DNA of 64,000 nt from NCBI RefSeq assembly GCF_002750975.1, contig NZ_PEJS01000001.1:1178001-1242000 (forward strand), read 5' to 3'. Shown in pieces: positions 18,062-26,748 of this stretch. The position numbers were made by a program, and so were the translations under genes. How positions within the stretch are numbered: position 1 is the stretch's first letter; every line of letters begins with the position of its first letter. The notes under the pieces were generated by a model. That model was not told the DNA's origin and made no database searches. It was given only the letters and a program-made list of their open reading frames with translations. This stretch comes from Stenotrophomonas indicatrix. GTDB taxonomy: Bacteria; Pseudomonadota; Gammaproteobacteria; Xanthomonadales; Xanthomonadaceae.

Positions 18062-18117
18062 GTGCCGATCGTTGGTCGGCACACCTTTGAACAGGTAGTG
18101 CCGGCCGCTGGCCGGCA
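18058..18117 (+). repeat. Direct pair of SMAG-type palindromes
   Basis: Two elements, each led by GTAG, at 18058 (stem GTGCCGATC/GGTCGGCAC with one mismatch) and 18095 (stem TGCCGGCC/GGCCGGCA). The first GTAG overlaps the stop codon of the transglycosylase gene. They begin the 195-bp interval before petA. Confidence 0.8.
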
Positions 18118-18145
18118 ACCCCGCAAACTATGTTGTTGCAATGCG

Positions 18146-18175
18146 TTGTGTGGCGCGCAACGGTTCCGCTACACT
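18146..18175 (+). promoter_or_regulatory. Candidate sigma-70 promoter of petABC
   Basis: TTGTGT (18146-18151) and TACACT (18170-18175) are 18 bases apart and lie about 80 bases before the petA start, downstream of the SMAG pair. This is the best match in the interval. It is read by eye only. Confidence 0.4.
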
Positions 18176-18256
18176 CGACCGAGATTCAATGCGGCTCTGG
18201 CCCCCACCGGAACCGCTGGCAGCCTTAAAGCTACCTAATCAATATCGGAGTGCCGG

Positions 18257-18877
18257 ATGGCCAACGATGGGGTACACGATCCAGTCAACACCGGACGTCG
18301 GCGTTTTCTTACTGCCACCACAGCCGTGGTGGGCGCCGTCGGCGTCGGATTCACCGCAGTTCCTTTCATCAAATCCTGGAACCCCAGTGCCCGCGCCAAG
18401 CTTGCCGGCGCACCGGTGGTGGCCGACATCAGCGCCCTGCAGGAAGGCCAACGCCTGATCGTGGAATGGCGTGGCCAGCCGATCTGGATCGTCAAACGGT
18501 CCAAGGCGATCCTTGACGCGCTGCATGGGCTGGATGGCCGCTTGAAGGACCCCGAGTCCGGCGAGAAGGACCAGCAGCCGGAGTACGTGCTCAAGCAGAA
18601 CCCGGAGCTGCGCTCGATCAAGCCCGAGATCTCGGTGCTGGTCGGTCTCTGCACGCACCTGGGCTGTTCGCCGGAAATGGTGGGTGAAATCCGCCCCGAG
18701 CCCTACGACCCCCAATGGAAGGGCGGCTATTTCTGCCCCTGCCACAAGTCGCGCTTCGACATGTCCGGCCGCGTCTTCAAGGACGTGCCCGCACCCATCA
18801 ACCTGAAGGTGCCCGCGCACCACTACCAGGACGACAACACCATCATCATCGGTGTCGATCCGCAGGGGGCTGCCTGA
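18257..18877 (+). CDS. petA: Ubiquinol-cytochrome c reductase Rieske iron-sulfur subunit
   Basis: A 206-residue Rieske subunit of the cytochrome bc1 complex, which passes electrons from ubiquinol to cytochrome c1. A twin-arginine signal-anchor, TGRRRFLTATTA, precedes the membrane helix. The [2Fe-2S] ligands are in CTHLGC and CPCHKSRFD. Cofactor loading before export by Tat is expected from the family. The TGA overlaps the petB ATG by one base. Confidence 0.97.
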   Translation: MANDGVHDPVNTGRRRFLTATTAVVGAVGVGFTAVPFIKSWNPSARAKLAGAPVVADISALQEGQRLIVEWRGQPIWIVKRSKAILDALHGLDGRLKDPESGEKDQQPEYVLKQNPELRSIKPEISVLVGLCTHLGCSPEMVGEIRPEPYDPQWKGGYFCPCHKSRFDMSGRVFKDVPAPINLKVPAHHYQDDNTIIIGVDPQGAA

Positions 18878-20136
18878 TGTCCAACATCCTCAGCCGTACC
18901 GCCACCGGCGTGGCCGACTGGGTCAATGCCCGCGCGCCGGGGTTGATGCCGATCTACCGCAAGCACGTCAGCGAGTACTACGCGCCGAAGAACTTCAACA
19001 TCTGGTACTACTTCGGCTCGCTGGCGCTGCTGGTGCTGGTCAACCAGATCGTCACCGGCATCTTCCTGACCATGCACTACAAGACGAATGCCGCCGAAGC
19101 ATTCGCCTCCATCGAATACATCATGCGTGACGTGGAGTGGGGCTGGCTGATCCGCTACATGCACTCCACCGGTGCCTCGCTGTTCTTCATCGTGGTCTAC
19201 CTGCACATGTTCCGCGGGCTGCTGTATGGCAGCTACCAGAAGCCACGCGAACTGGTGTGGATCCTGGGCATGCTGATCTACCTGGTGTTGATGGCCGAAG
19301 CCTTCATGGGCTACGTGCTGCCGTGGGGCCAGATGTCGTTTTGGGGCGCCAAGGTGATCATCTCGCTGTTCGGCGCCATTCCGGTGATCGGCAACGGCCT
19401 GACCGAATGGATCATGGGCGATTACCTGCCCAGCGACGCCACGCTCAACCGGTTCTTCGCACTGCACGTGATCGCGCTGCCGCTGGTCCTGCTGCTGCTG
19501 GTGGTGCTGCACCTGGGCGCGCTGCATGAAGTGGGATCGAACAATCCCGATGGCGTGGAGATCAAGAAGGGCCCGAAGGGCAACCGCTGGTCGCCGAACG
19601 CGCCGACCGACGGCATCCCGTTCCATCCCTACTACACACTCAAGGACGGCGTCGGTGCGGGCTTCCTGCTGATCATCGCGGCCTTCATCATCTTCTTCGC
19701 ACCAGCCTTCGGTGGCCTGTTCCTGGAACACGACAACTTCACCGAAGCCAATCGCCTGGTCACCCCCGAGCACATCAAGCCGGTCTGGTACTACACGCCG
19801 TACTACGCGATGTTGCGGGTGGTGCCCAACAAGCTGGGTGGCGTGATCGTGATGTTCTCGGCCATCGCCATCCTGTTCCTCGTGCCCTGGCTGGACCGGG
19901 CCAAGGTCAAGTCCTACCGCTACCGCGGCTGGCTGTCGCGCGGCCTGCTGGGCATGTTCGTGGTGTGCTTTGCGTGGCTGATGGTGATCGGTTCCGGTCC
20001 TGGTACCGATGCACACGAGACCTATGTCGGGCGGGTGCTGACCTTCCTGTACTTCGCCTTCTTCATCACCATGCCGATATGGACAAGGCTGGACAAGACC
20101 AAGCCGGTACCGGAAAGGGTGACCACGCATGACTGA
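18877..20136 (+). CDS. petB: Cytochrome b subunit of the bc1 complex
   Basis: A 419-residue, eight-helix cytochrome b that carries both hemes b and the quinol/quinone sites. Heme-ligand histidines are in helices such as YMHSTGASLFFIVVYLHMFR (family pattern) and ALHVIALPLVLLLLVVLHLG. The Qo-site region includes GYVLPWGQMSFWGA. Starting at 18877 keeps the one-base overlap with petA. The last eight bases overlap petC, so the three subunits are tightly coupled. Confidence 0.97.
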   Translation: MSNILSRTATGVADWVNARAPGLMPIYRKHVSEYYAPKNFNIWYYFGSLALLVLVNQIVTGIFLTMHYKTNAAEAFASIEYIMRDVEWGWLIRYMHSTGASLFFIVVYLHMFRGLLYGSYQKPRELVWILGMLIYLVLMAEAFMGYVLPWGQMSFWGAKVIISLFGAIPVIGNGLTEWIMGDYLPSDATLNRFFALHVIALPLVLLLLVVLHLGALHEVGSNNPDGVEIKKGPKGNRWSPNAPTDGIPFHPYYTLKDGVGAGFLLIIAAFIIFFAPAFGGLFLEHDNFTEANRLVTPEHIKPVWYYTPYYAMLRVVPNKLGGVIVMFSAIAILFLVPWLDRAKVKSYRYRGWLSRGLLGMFVVCFAWLMVIGSGPGTDAHETYVGRVLTFLYFAFFITMPIWTRLDKTKPVPERVTTHD

Positions 20137-20878
20137 GCGCTGGATGGTCCGGCTGGCCCTGGCGGCCGCCCTGATGCTGGGCAGTACCCTGGCCATGGCC
20201 GCCGAGGGCGGCACCAAGCTCCTGCAGGCCGGTAACGACCTGGGTGACCGGGCGTCGCTGCAGCGCGGCGCCCAGTTGTACATGAACTACTGCAGTGGCT
20301 GTCATGCACTGAAGTACCTGCGCTATTCGCGGATGGGCGAGGACCTGGGGCTGAGCGAGGAAGAGGTGATGAACAACCTCAACTTCACCGGCTCGGCGAT
20401 CGGCGATCCGGTGCCGGTGGCGATGCCCAAGGAGCAGGCCGAAAAGTGGTTCGGCAAGATGCCGCCGGACCTGAGCCTGATTTCCCGGGTGCGCGGCAGC
20501 GACTGGATCTACACCTACCTGAAGTCGTTCTACCTGGACAGCAGCCGCCCGCTGGGCTGGAACAATGCGCTGTTTGCCAACGCATCCATGCCCAATCCGT
20601 TGTGGGAGATGCAGGGCCTGCAGCATGCGGTACATGGCAAGGCCGAAGCAGCGGGCATGGACCCGCCGGTGACGGGCCTGCGCATTGAAAGCCCGGGTTC
20701 GGTCGATGCGGCGCAGTACGACCAGGCCGTGCGCGACATCACCAACTTCCTTGAATACGCCGGCGAGCCGGCTGCGCTGAAGCGGCAGCAGCTCGGTGTC
20801 TGGGTGATCCTGTTCCTGGCCCTGCTGACCTTCCTGGTGTACCTGTTGAAGAAGGAATACTGGAAGGACGTGCACTGA
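20129..20878 (+). CDS. petC: Cytochrome c1
   Basis: A 249-residue periplasmic c-type cytochrome anchored by a C-terminal helix. A signal peptide ends in AMA (about 1-24). The heme motif CSGCH is near residue 54. A Met ligand is expected in the MPPDLSLISR to WNNALFANASMPNP region. The membrane anchor is WVILFLALLTFLVYLL and the tail is KKEYWKDVH. It completes the minimal three-subunit bc1 complex, and sspA follows after 134 bases. Confidence 0.96.
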   Translation: MTERWMVRLALAAALMLGSTLAMAAEGGTKLLQAGNDLGDRASLQRGAQLYMNYCSGCHALKYLRYSRMGEDLGLSEEEVMNNLNFTGSAIGDPVPVAMPKEQAEKWFGKMPPDLSLISRVRGSDWIYTYLKSFYLDSSRPLGWNNALFANASMPNPLWEMQGLQHAVHGKAEAAGMDPPVTGLRIESPGSVDAAQYDQAVRDITNFLEYAGEPAALKRQQLGVWVILFLALLTFLVYLLKKEYWKDVH

Positions 20879-21012
20879 TCCAGGGCCGGCCATCGCAACG
20901 GGCCTATTGGCTTTTGTGATGGTCGGTTGCACACTCGGGGAGGAGTCGACCGTCAGCACGGTGCTGGCGGCGCCGATACGGCAGGCGGTCTCCTGTCGTA
21001 GGAGAGCCTTTG

Positions 21013-21648
21013 ATGGCGGCGAGCGTACGCATGCGCAATACACTGACGCTGTTTTCCTCGAACGACGATGTACTGTGCCACCGTGTGCGCCTGGTGCTGG
21101 CGGCCAAGGGCGTGAGTTTCGACTTCGTACCGGTGGATCCACAGAACCCGCCGGAAGATCTGATCGATCTCAATCCGTACCACTCGGTGCCGACCCTGGT
21201 CGAGCGCGAGCTGGTGCTGTATGCCGCGTCGGTGGTCAGCGAGTATCTGGACGAGCGCTATCCGCATCCGCCGCTGATGCCGGTCGACCCGCTGTCGCGC
21301 GCGCGCATCCGCCTGGCCATGCTGCGTATCGAACACGACTGGGTGCCGCAGGTGCAGGCGATCCAGCTGGGCAACAAGACCCAGGCCGAGGCAGGGCGCA
21401 AGCGGCTGAAGGAACTGTTGACGGCCTCGCTGCCGTTGTTCAAGGCCAGCAAGTTCTTCCTCAACCCGGAAATGAGCCTGGCCGACTGCGCGATGGCCCC
21501 GATCATCTGGCGCCTGCAGTCGCTGGATGTGCCGTTGCCGAAGGACGGCAAGGCGATCGAGGACTATGGCAACCGGATCTTCCGCCACCCCGGTTTCGTC
21601 CGCAGCCTGACCGATCAGGAAAAGAAACTGCGCGATCTGCCGGGCTGA
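21013..21648 (+). CDS. sspA: Stringent starvation protein A (SspA)
   Basis: A 211-residue GST-fold protein that binds RNA polymerase and influences starvation and acid responses in enterobacteria. The thioredoxin-like half reads LTLFSSNDDVLCHRVRLVLA and then NPYHSVPTLVERELVLYAASVVSEYLDERYPHPPLMP, typical of SspA. The ATG at 21013 has AGGAG eight bases before it. An ATG at 21031 (MRNTLTLFS) is an alternative start. The order petABC-sspAB is known from other gammaproteobacteria. Confidence 0.93.
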   Translation: MAASVRMRNTLTLFSSNDDVLCHRVRLVLAAKGVSFDFVPVDPQNPPEDLIDLNPYHSVPTLVERELVLYAASVVSEYLDERYPHPPLMPVDPLSRARIRLAMLRIEHDWVPQVQAIQLGNKTQAEAGRKRLKELLTASLPLFKASKFFLNPEMSLADCAMAPIIWRLQSLDVPLPKDGKAIEDYGNRIFRHPGFVRSLTDQEKKLRDLPG

Positions 21649-21732
21649 TCCGCCATCCGCTTTCCCGTCTGCACGCCGACCGGCGTGCAGGCGATCCGCC
21701 CCGGCCGGGGCGTCGGGCGCTACACTTCACGC

Positions 21733-22188
21733 ATGACCGAAGACTTCTTCCACATGACCAGCCACCGACCGTACCTGTTGCGGGCCCTGGTGGAATGGAT
21801 CAATGACAACCAGCTGACGCCGCACATCCTGGTCGACGCCGGCGTTCCCGGCGTGCAGGTTCCGCCTTCAGCCATCAAGGATGGCCGGGTGGTGCTCAAC
21901 ATCGCCGAACGCGCGGTGGTACGGCTGGTGATCGACAACGAGTCGGTGAGCTTCTCGGCGCGCTTCTCCGGCACCAGCTATCCGGTGCAGGTGCCGATCA
22001 GCGCCGTACTGGCGGTATATGCCCGCGAAACCGGGCAGGGCATGGCCCTGCCGGATGACATTCCCGGTGGCGAGCCGGCGCCGGCCAGTGATGAGCTGCT
22101 GCACGACGATGAGCAGACGCCGCCGGACGACACGCCGCCCGCTGGTCCGCCGCCGAAAGGCCGTCCGACCCTGCGCGTGGTCAAGTAA
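21733..22188 (+). CDS. sspB: ClpXP protease specificity-enhancing factor SspB
   Basis: A 151-residue adaptor that delivers SsrA-tagged proteins to ClpXP. The N-terminal folded domain (RPYLLRALVEWINDNQLTPH and RFSGTSYPVQVPISAVLAVYARE) dimerises and binds the tag. An acidic, Pro-rich flexible linker follows. The chain ends in KGRPTLRVVK, the ClpX-binding XB motif. A second ATG at 21754 (MTSHRPYLL) is another possible start. Confidence 0.94.
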   Translation: MTEDFFHMTSHRPYLLRALVEWINDNQLTPHILVDAGVPGVQVPPSAIKDGRVVLNIAERAVVRLVIDNESVSFSARFSGTSYPVQVPISAVLAVYARETGQGMALPDDIPGGEPAPASDELLHDDEQTPPDDTPPAGPPPKGRPTLRVVK

Positions 22189-22189
22189 T

Positions 22190-22216
22190 GGTGGGGCCGA
22201 CCGTTGGTCGGCACAC
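22190..22216 (+). repeat. Single SMAG-like palindrome
   Basis: GTGGGGCCGACC GTT GGTCGGCACACC lies between the convergent sspB and DUF3301 genes. The leading GTAG is replaced by GTGG. Its position suggests it may also act on the 3' ends of both transcripts. Confidence 0.6.
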
Positions 22217-22225
22217 CTCTAGCCC

Positions 22226-22576
22226 CTACACATCCTCGGCCTCTTCGTTGTCCGCACGGATCTGGCTGATCCGCGCCGCGCCCGGGCCGGTGAAGGAAAC
22301 CAGCTGGTCGCCGCGCAGCACCATGCGGCCGACATGGCGATCGATGCCGTCGTAGGAATACTCGAACTTGAAGGTGCGTTCGAAGCCGAGGCGTCCGTCT
22401 TCCCCGCGCGACAGGCGCAGGCCCGTGGCGTGCACCGCCTGGTCCAGCCACTGCACATCGGCGGCACGGCAGGCGTTGCGGCCCAGCTCGATCGCACGTT
22501 CGGCGGCCGAACGCGCTGCGTTCCAGAAGAAGTAGACGATACCGCCGGCAATGAGCAGGAACAGCAGGGTGGGCAT
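22226..22576 (-). CDS. DUF3301 domain membrane-anchored protein
   Basis: A 116-residue protein with one N-terminal membrane helix (TLLFLLIAGGIVYFFWNAARSA) and a soluble part containing RNACRAADVQWLDQAVHATGLRL split by charged residues and FEYSYDGIDRHVGRMVLRG. This is the DUF3301 pattern. The function is unknown. The ATG at 22576 is chosen because the helix starts there; an in-frame ATG ten codons upstream is also possible. It is convergent with sspB. Confidence 0.75.
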   Translation of the reverse strand: MPTLLFLLIAGGIVYFFWNAARSAAERAIELGRNACRAADVQWLDQAVHATGLRLSRGEDGRLGFERTFKFEYSYDGIDRHVGRMVLRGDQLVSFTGPGAARISQIRADNEEAEDV

Positions 22577-22645
22577 GGCATCAGCCGTCAGGTGTCGATC
22601 CGCCAAAGATGGCGACGAATGGCGACCGGATCAAGCGGCATCTGC

Positions 22646-23626
22646 TCAGCGATTGCTGCCAGGCTCCGTTGCCGGCTGCAGCGGCACCGGTGCCGGCGCA
22701 GCGGGTATCGCCGGCGGAAGCGGTGCGACCCGCGGCGCAGTGGCATTCAACTGCAGCAGCGCGGCCCAATCCTGCCGGTTGAAGCTGCATTCGTCCTCAC
22801 GGCCCGGTGTGCAGGTCGGGTCGATGCCGGTGGTGTCGCGCTCGCGCGGCGGTGGCAGCTTGATCGTGCCGGTGCGATCCAGTTGCAGCAGGCGCATCGC
22901 CACGGTGTTCATGACATTGCCGCCCACCAGGTAGAGCGTCTGGTCGCCACCGAGGTTGGCCGCCACCACCACTTCGCAATGCGATTTCCAATGGCCGACC
23001 GAGCCGTTGCCCAGGGCCTGCACCAATCCGCTGTAACTGAGCGTGCTGCTGCGGTCGCGCAGGAAGCACAGCAGATCGCCCGGCGCAGGCTTGGCGGTGG
23101 CCGGGTCCACCAGGCGGTAGGGCACGCCGGAAGGGCCTGCCTGGTAGGCGGCGCGGATGTAGTCGATATGGCGTGGGGAAGCATGGAAGCCGGGTACGCC
23201 GGCACGCACCATCACCCAGGAAATGAAGGCCGCCGACCATGGATTGTCGATCAGGAAGGCGCGGCAATCGCTGTCGGTGTAACGCGTGCCCAGCGGCGCC
23301 AGGCAGCTGCTGGCGCCGGGCTGGCTGCCCAGTGCGTTGAGCGTGCCGCTTTCGCGCCAGTAGCCGGTGACCCGTTGCCAGGCGATCAGGCCGTTGTCGG
23401 CCAGATGATCGCCTTCGGCCTCGGTGACACTGAGGCTGGCGGCGCGGCCGTCGCGGTCGATGAAGGGGCGATACCAGAGCCGATGCTCGTTGCAGGCGGT
23501 GTTGCGGATGGCGACCGCCAATGGGCTCAGGCCGAAACGCGGTGGGACATCGCAGGCTTCGACAGCGGCGGCCGAGAAAGGCGTCGCGGCCAGCAGCAGG
23601 CAGGCAGGCAAGAGCGTCCGGCGCAT
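22646..23626 (-). CDS. DUF2272 domain exported protein
   Basis: A 326-residue exported protein. A signal peptide ends in AAAV (about 1-22). The central region WSAAFISWVMVRAGVPGFH and the later VGHWKSHCEVVVAANLGGDQTLYLVGGNV in part fit DUF2272, which has an NlpC/P60-like or amidase-like look. Cys and His residues that could be catalytic occur (GDLLCFLRD, KSHCEVV), but none can be assigned with certainty. The tail is Pro-rich. The 69-bp gap to the next gene holds nothing I recognise. Confidence 0.7.
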   Translation of the reverse strand: MRRTLLPACLLLAATPFSAAAVEACDVPPRFGLSPLAVAIRNTACNEHRLWYRPFIDRDGRAASLSVTEAEGDHLADNGLIAWQRVTGYWRESGTLNALGSQPGASSCLAPLGTRYTDSDCRAFLIDNPWSAAFISWVMVRAGVPGFHASPRHIDYIRAAYQAGPSGVPYRLVDPATAKPAPGDLLCFLRDRSSTLSYSGLVQALGNGSVGHWKSHCEVVVAANLGGDQTLYLVGGNVMNTVAMRLLQLDRTGTIKLPPPRERDTTGIDPTCTPGREDECSFNRQDWAALLQLNATAPRVAPLPPAIPAAPAPVPLQPATEPGSNR

Positions 23627-23690
23627 GCGCGGTTCCTGTGGGGGATGGCCGCAGCGTCGCAGCGCCGTTGTGAACGCCGGGTGTGAGAAC

Positions 23691-23714
23691 GGTGGTGCCG
23701 GCCGCTGGCCGGCA
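23691..23714 (+). repeat. Single SMAG-like palindrome
   Basis: GGTGGTGCCGGCC GCT GGCCGGCAAC lies in the 112-bp interval between the DUF2272 start and the nadC stop. Nothing else is seen in the interval. Confidence 0.65.
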
Positions 23715-23738
23715 ACATCACGATCCGCGAATCCACCC

Positions 23739-24590
23739 TCAACCCGGTGGCGGACCCAGTTTCAACGACAGGTCGATTGCCTGCACGTGTTTGGTCAGGC
23801 CGCCGATGGAAATGCAGTCCACGCCATCTTCAGCGATCGAGCGCAGGCCGCCGAGGCCGACGCTGCCGGACACCTCCAGTGGAATGCGGCCTTCGGTGAT
23901 GCGCACCGCTTCGCGCCGCAGTTCCGGACTGAAGTCGTCCAGGAGGATGCGTTCACAGCCGGCTTCCAGCGCCTGCCGCAGCTGTTCCAGGTCCTCGACC
24001 TCGACCACCAGCGGCAGCTGTGGCCATTGCTGGCGGGCGGCCGACACAGCGGCAGCCAGTGAACCGGCCGCGCGGATGTGGTTCTCCTTCAGCATCACCG
24101 TGTCGTACAGGCCGAAGCGGTGGTTGTCGCCACCCCCGCACCGCACCGCGTATTTCTGCGCCAGGCGCAGGCCGGGCAGGGTCTTGCGGGTATCAAGGAT
24201 GCGCGTGCCTGTACCTTCCACCGCAGCCACGTAGCGGGCCGTGGTGGTGGCAGTGCCGGACAGGGTCTGCAGGAAATTCAGCGAGGTGCGTTCGGCGCTG
24301 ACCAGGCTGCGGCTGCGCCCATGCAGCAGGGCCAGCACGGTGCCGGCGCTGACGCTGTCGCCTTCGGCCACCCGCCACTCGATCTGCACGTCCGCATCGA
24401 GTGCGCGATGGGTGGCATCGAACCACGCACGGCCCGCGATCACCGCATCCTGCTTGCACAGCAGGTAGGCGCTGTCGGGCTGGTCGGGCAGCAGGGCGGC
24501 GGTGACGTCACCGCTGCCCAGGTCCTCGGCCAACGCGCGGGCGACATCGGCCGCGACGACGGCTGGATCCGGCGTCGGCAGCGCGCTCAT
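23739..24590 (-). CDS. nadC: Nicotinate-nucleotide pyrophosphorylase (quinolinate phosphoribosyltransferase)
   Basis: A 283-residue enzyme that makes nicotinate mononucleotide from quinolinate and PRPP in NAD biosynthesis. Family signatures include EDLGSGDVTAALL, DTRKTLPGLR, AVRCGGGDNHR and LKENHI, followed by VEVEDLEQL, LLDDFSPE and EVSGSVGL. The start at 24590 overlaps the Trm112-like stop (ATGA). The frame stays open far upstream, but that part is antisense to purE and is noncoding on this strand. Confidence 0.96.
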   Translation of the reverse strand: MSALPTPDPAVVAADVARALAEDLGSGDVTAALLPDQPDSAYLLCKQDAVIAGRAWFDATHRALDADVQIEWRVAEGDSVSAGTVLALLHGRSRSLVSAERTSLNFLQTLSGTATTTARYVAAVEGTGTRILDTRKTLPGLRLAQKYAVRCGGGDNHRFGLYDTVMLKENHIRAAGSLAAAVSAARQQWPQLPLVVEVEDLEQLRQALEAGCERILLDDFSPELRREAVRITEGRIPLEVSGSVGLGGLRSIAEDGVDCISIGGLTKHVQAIDLSLKLGPPPG

Positions 24591-24856
24591 GCGGCCGGGA
24601 AGTCGGCGATCTGTGCGGTCGGGATGGCTTCTTCGGCCAGCAGCACCGGGATGCCGTCGTCGACGCGGAACACCTGCTTGCGGTCGCGGGTGACCAGGGC
24701 TTCGCGCAGCGGCTGCGCCAGCGGGTTGCCATCGGCGCGGTTGACGGAACCGGCGGCGATCGCCCGGTTGAGGGCTTCCAGGCCCTTGCCATCCAGCAGG
24801 GACAGGGGCTGGCGGGTGTCGGGCGATACCAGCAGGTCGAGCAGCTTGCGATCCAT
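24587..24856 (-). CDS. Trm112-family protein
   Basis: An 89-residue protein beginning MDRKLLDLLVSPDTRQPL, the N-terminal pattern of Trm112/YcaR proteins, and ending with FRVDDGIPVLLAEEAI, their C-terminal pattern. In related proteins the start reads VCPxC and carries zinc ligands. Here there is no cysteine at all, so zinc is unlikely to bind that way. A long central insertion between the two parts is also unusual. It is coupled to nadC by a four-base overlap and is divergent from purE. Confidence 0.8.
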   Translation of the reverse strand: MDRKLLDLLVSPDTRQPLSLLDGKGLEALNRAIAAGSVNRADGNPLAQPLREALVTRDRKQVFRVDDGIPVLLAEEAIPTAQIADFPAA

Positions 24857-24914
24857 GGTTCTTCGTCTTGCGTGGAAGATGGCTAGAATACGTCTTTAAG
24901 GCAGGTGACGGCCA

Positions 24915-25418
24915 ATGACCCCCAACCCGATCGCGCCGCTTGTCGGCATCGTCATGGGTTCCCGCTCCGACTGGGAAACCATGCAGCACGCCGCCCAGAA
25001 GCTTGAAGCTCTGGGTGTTCCGTTCGAAGTGAAGGTGGTGTCCGCGCATCGGACGCCGGATGTGTTGTTCAGTTATGCCGAGCAGGCCGGTTCGCGCGGG
25101 CTGCGCGCGATCATCGCCGGCGCCGGCGGTGCCGCGCATCTGCCGGGCATGATCGCGGCCAAGACCGCGGTGCCGGTGCTGGGCGTGCCGGTGCAGTCCA
25201 AGGCCCTCAACGGCATGGATTCGCTGCTGTCGATCGTGCAGATGCCGGCCGGCATCCCGGTCGCCACCTTCGCCATCGGCAATGCCGGTGCGTCCAATGC
25301 CGCACTGTTCGCCGCCGCGATGCTGGCCAGCGACCAGCCGGCCATCGGCCAGGCGCTGGACAGCTTCCGGGCGCGCCAGACCGAAGACGTGATGGCCCAC
25401 GACGATCCGCGCCAATGA
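24915..25418 (+). CDS. purE: N5-carboxyaminoimidazole ribonucleotide mutase PurE
   Basis: A 167-residue class I PurE that converts N5-CAIR to CAIR in purine synthesis. [35 protein letters not shown] and [13 protein letters not shown] form the active site. A possible -10 TAGAAT lies at 24884-24889, but no good -35 is seen. The gene overlaps purK by four bases, which fits coupled production of the two enzymes. Confidence 0.97.
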   Translation: MTPNPIAPLVGIVMGSRSDWETMQHAAQKLEALGVPFEVKVVSAHRTPDVLFSYAEQAGSRGLRAIIAGAGGAAHLPGMIAAKTAVPVLGVPVQSKALNGMDSLLSIVQMPAGIPVATFAIGNAGASNAALFAAAMLASDQPAIGQALDSFRARQTEDVMAHDDPRQ

Positions 25419-26563
25419 GCCTGACCGTCGGCATCCTCGGCGGCGGCCAGCTCGCCCGCATGATGGTCCTGGCCGGTGCGCCGCTGGGACTGCGCTTCGA
25501 ACTGTATGATCCGGCGGCCGACGCCTGCAGTGGCCCGCTGGCACCGCTCACCGTGGGTGCCTTCGATGATCGCCAGGCACTGGCGGACTTCGCCGCCAAA
25601 GTCGATGTGATCACCTTCGATTTCGAGAACGTGCCGGCGGACAGCGCGCAATGGCTGGCCGACCGCGTGTCGGTCTACCCGCCGCCGTCGGCGCTGGCGG
25701 TGGCCCAGGACCGGTTGAGCGAGAAGACCCTGTTCCAGCAGCTCGGCATTCCGCTGCCGGCCTTCGCCGATATCCGCAGCCGCGACGAGCTGGCTGCCAG
25801 GGCCGCCGAATTCGGCCTGCCGTGCATCCTCAAGACCCGCCGCCTGGGCTACGACGGCAAGGGCCAGTTCCGCCTGCGCAGCGAAGCGGACATCGATGCG
25901 GCATGGCAGGCCCTGGGGGCGCAGGTCGAGCGCACCGGCCTGATCCTCGAGGGCTTTGTCGCCTTCCAGCGCGAAGTCAGCGTGGTTGCCGTGCGTGGCC
26001 GCGATGGCGGCTTCCAGGCCTGGCCGGTCACCGGCAACTGGCATGTCGACGGCGTGCTGTCGGCCAGCGTGGCACCGGCGGTGCTGTCCGCTGCCGAGCA
26101 CGAAGCAGCGATCGGCTATGCCCGTCGTGTTGCCGAACACCTGCAGTACGTGGGTGTGTTCGCGCTGGAACTGTTCTGCCGCGACGGTGAACTGCTGGCC
26201 AACGAGATGGCGCCGCGCGTGCACAACTCCGGTCACTGGACCATCGAAGGCAGCGAAACCTCCCAGTTCGAGAACCACCTGCGTGCGGTGCTCGGCCTGC
26301 CGCTGGGCAGTACCCGCATGCTCGGGCATGCCTGCATGCTGAACTGGCTGGGGGCAATGCCCGACCCGACGCCGGTGCTGCAGCAGGCCAGTGGCCATTG
26401 GCACGATTACGGCAAGGAATCGCGTGACGGCCGCAAGGTGGGGCATGCCACCCTGCGTGATGATGATGCCGATGCACTGGCCGATGCGCTGGAGCAGGTA
26501 GGCCTGGAGCTCGACCGCCAGGCCCAGGTGGCCCCTGCGGTACACGCGCTGCGTAACGGCTGA
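25415..26563 (+). CDS. purK: N5-carboxyaminoimidazole ribonucleotide synthase PurK
   Basis: A 382-residue ATP-grasp enzyme that makes N5-CAIR from AIR, bicarbonate and ATP. It starts with a dinucleotide-like [12 protein letters not shown]. The ATP-grasp core includes [26 protein letters not shown] and [17 protein letters not shown], and the C-terminal part covers [15 protein letters not shown]. It is translated by coupling to purE. A cluster of palindromic repeats follows the stop. Confidence 0.97.
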   Translation: MSLTVGILGGGQLARMMVLAGAPLGLRFELYDPAADACSGPLAPLTVGAFDDRQALADFAAKVDVITFDFENVPADSAQWLADRVSVYPPPSALAVAQDRLSEKTLFQQLGIPLPAFADIRSRDELAARAAEFGLPCILKTRRLGYDGKGQFRLRSEADIDAAWQALGAQVERTGLILEGFVAFQREVSVVAVRGRDGGFQAWPVTGNWHVDGVLSASVAPAVLSAAEHEAAIGYARRVAEHLQYVGVFALELFCRDGELLANEMAPRVHNSGHWTIEGSETSQFENHLRAVLGLPLGSTRMLGHACMLNWLGAMPDPTPVLQQASGHWHDYGKESRDGRKVGHATLRDDDADALADALEQVGLELDRQAQVAPAVHALRNG

Positions 26564-26569
26564 CCGAAG

Positions 26570-26728
26570 GCCTGCCGGCCGTCGGCCGGCAGGCGCCGCT
26601 GAACCCGGTAGTGCCGGCCGCTGGTCGGCAACGCCCACCAAGGTGGGCATCTACCAGAGCGGGGCCGACCAGGATGGGCATCCACCACGGCCAGGCGTGA
26701 TGCCGGTAGCGCCGGGCCATGCCCGGCG
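26570..26728. repeat. Cluster of SMAG and related palindromes
   Basis: A perfect 11-bp-stem palindrome (GCCTGCCGGCC GTC GGCCGGCAGGC, 26570-26594) follows purK by six bases and may act as its terminator. Then come a GTAG element at 26608 (stem TGCCGGCC/GGTCGGCA), an inverted element with stem GCCCACC/GGTGGGC ending in CTAC at 26654, and a GTAG element at 26706 (stem GCCGGGC/GCCCGGC). The cluster fills the 185 bp between the convergent purK and sodB genes. Confidence 0.75.
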
Positions 26729-26748
26729 GATGCGGATGCCCGTCGGTC

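Noticed and set aside
20940..20980. Terminator or regulatory hairpin between petC and sspA (CCGTCAGCAC/GTGCTGGCGG)
   Set aside because: The stem is plausible, but there is no T run and the loop is almost absent; not strong enough to list.
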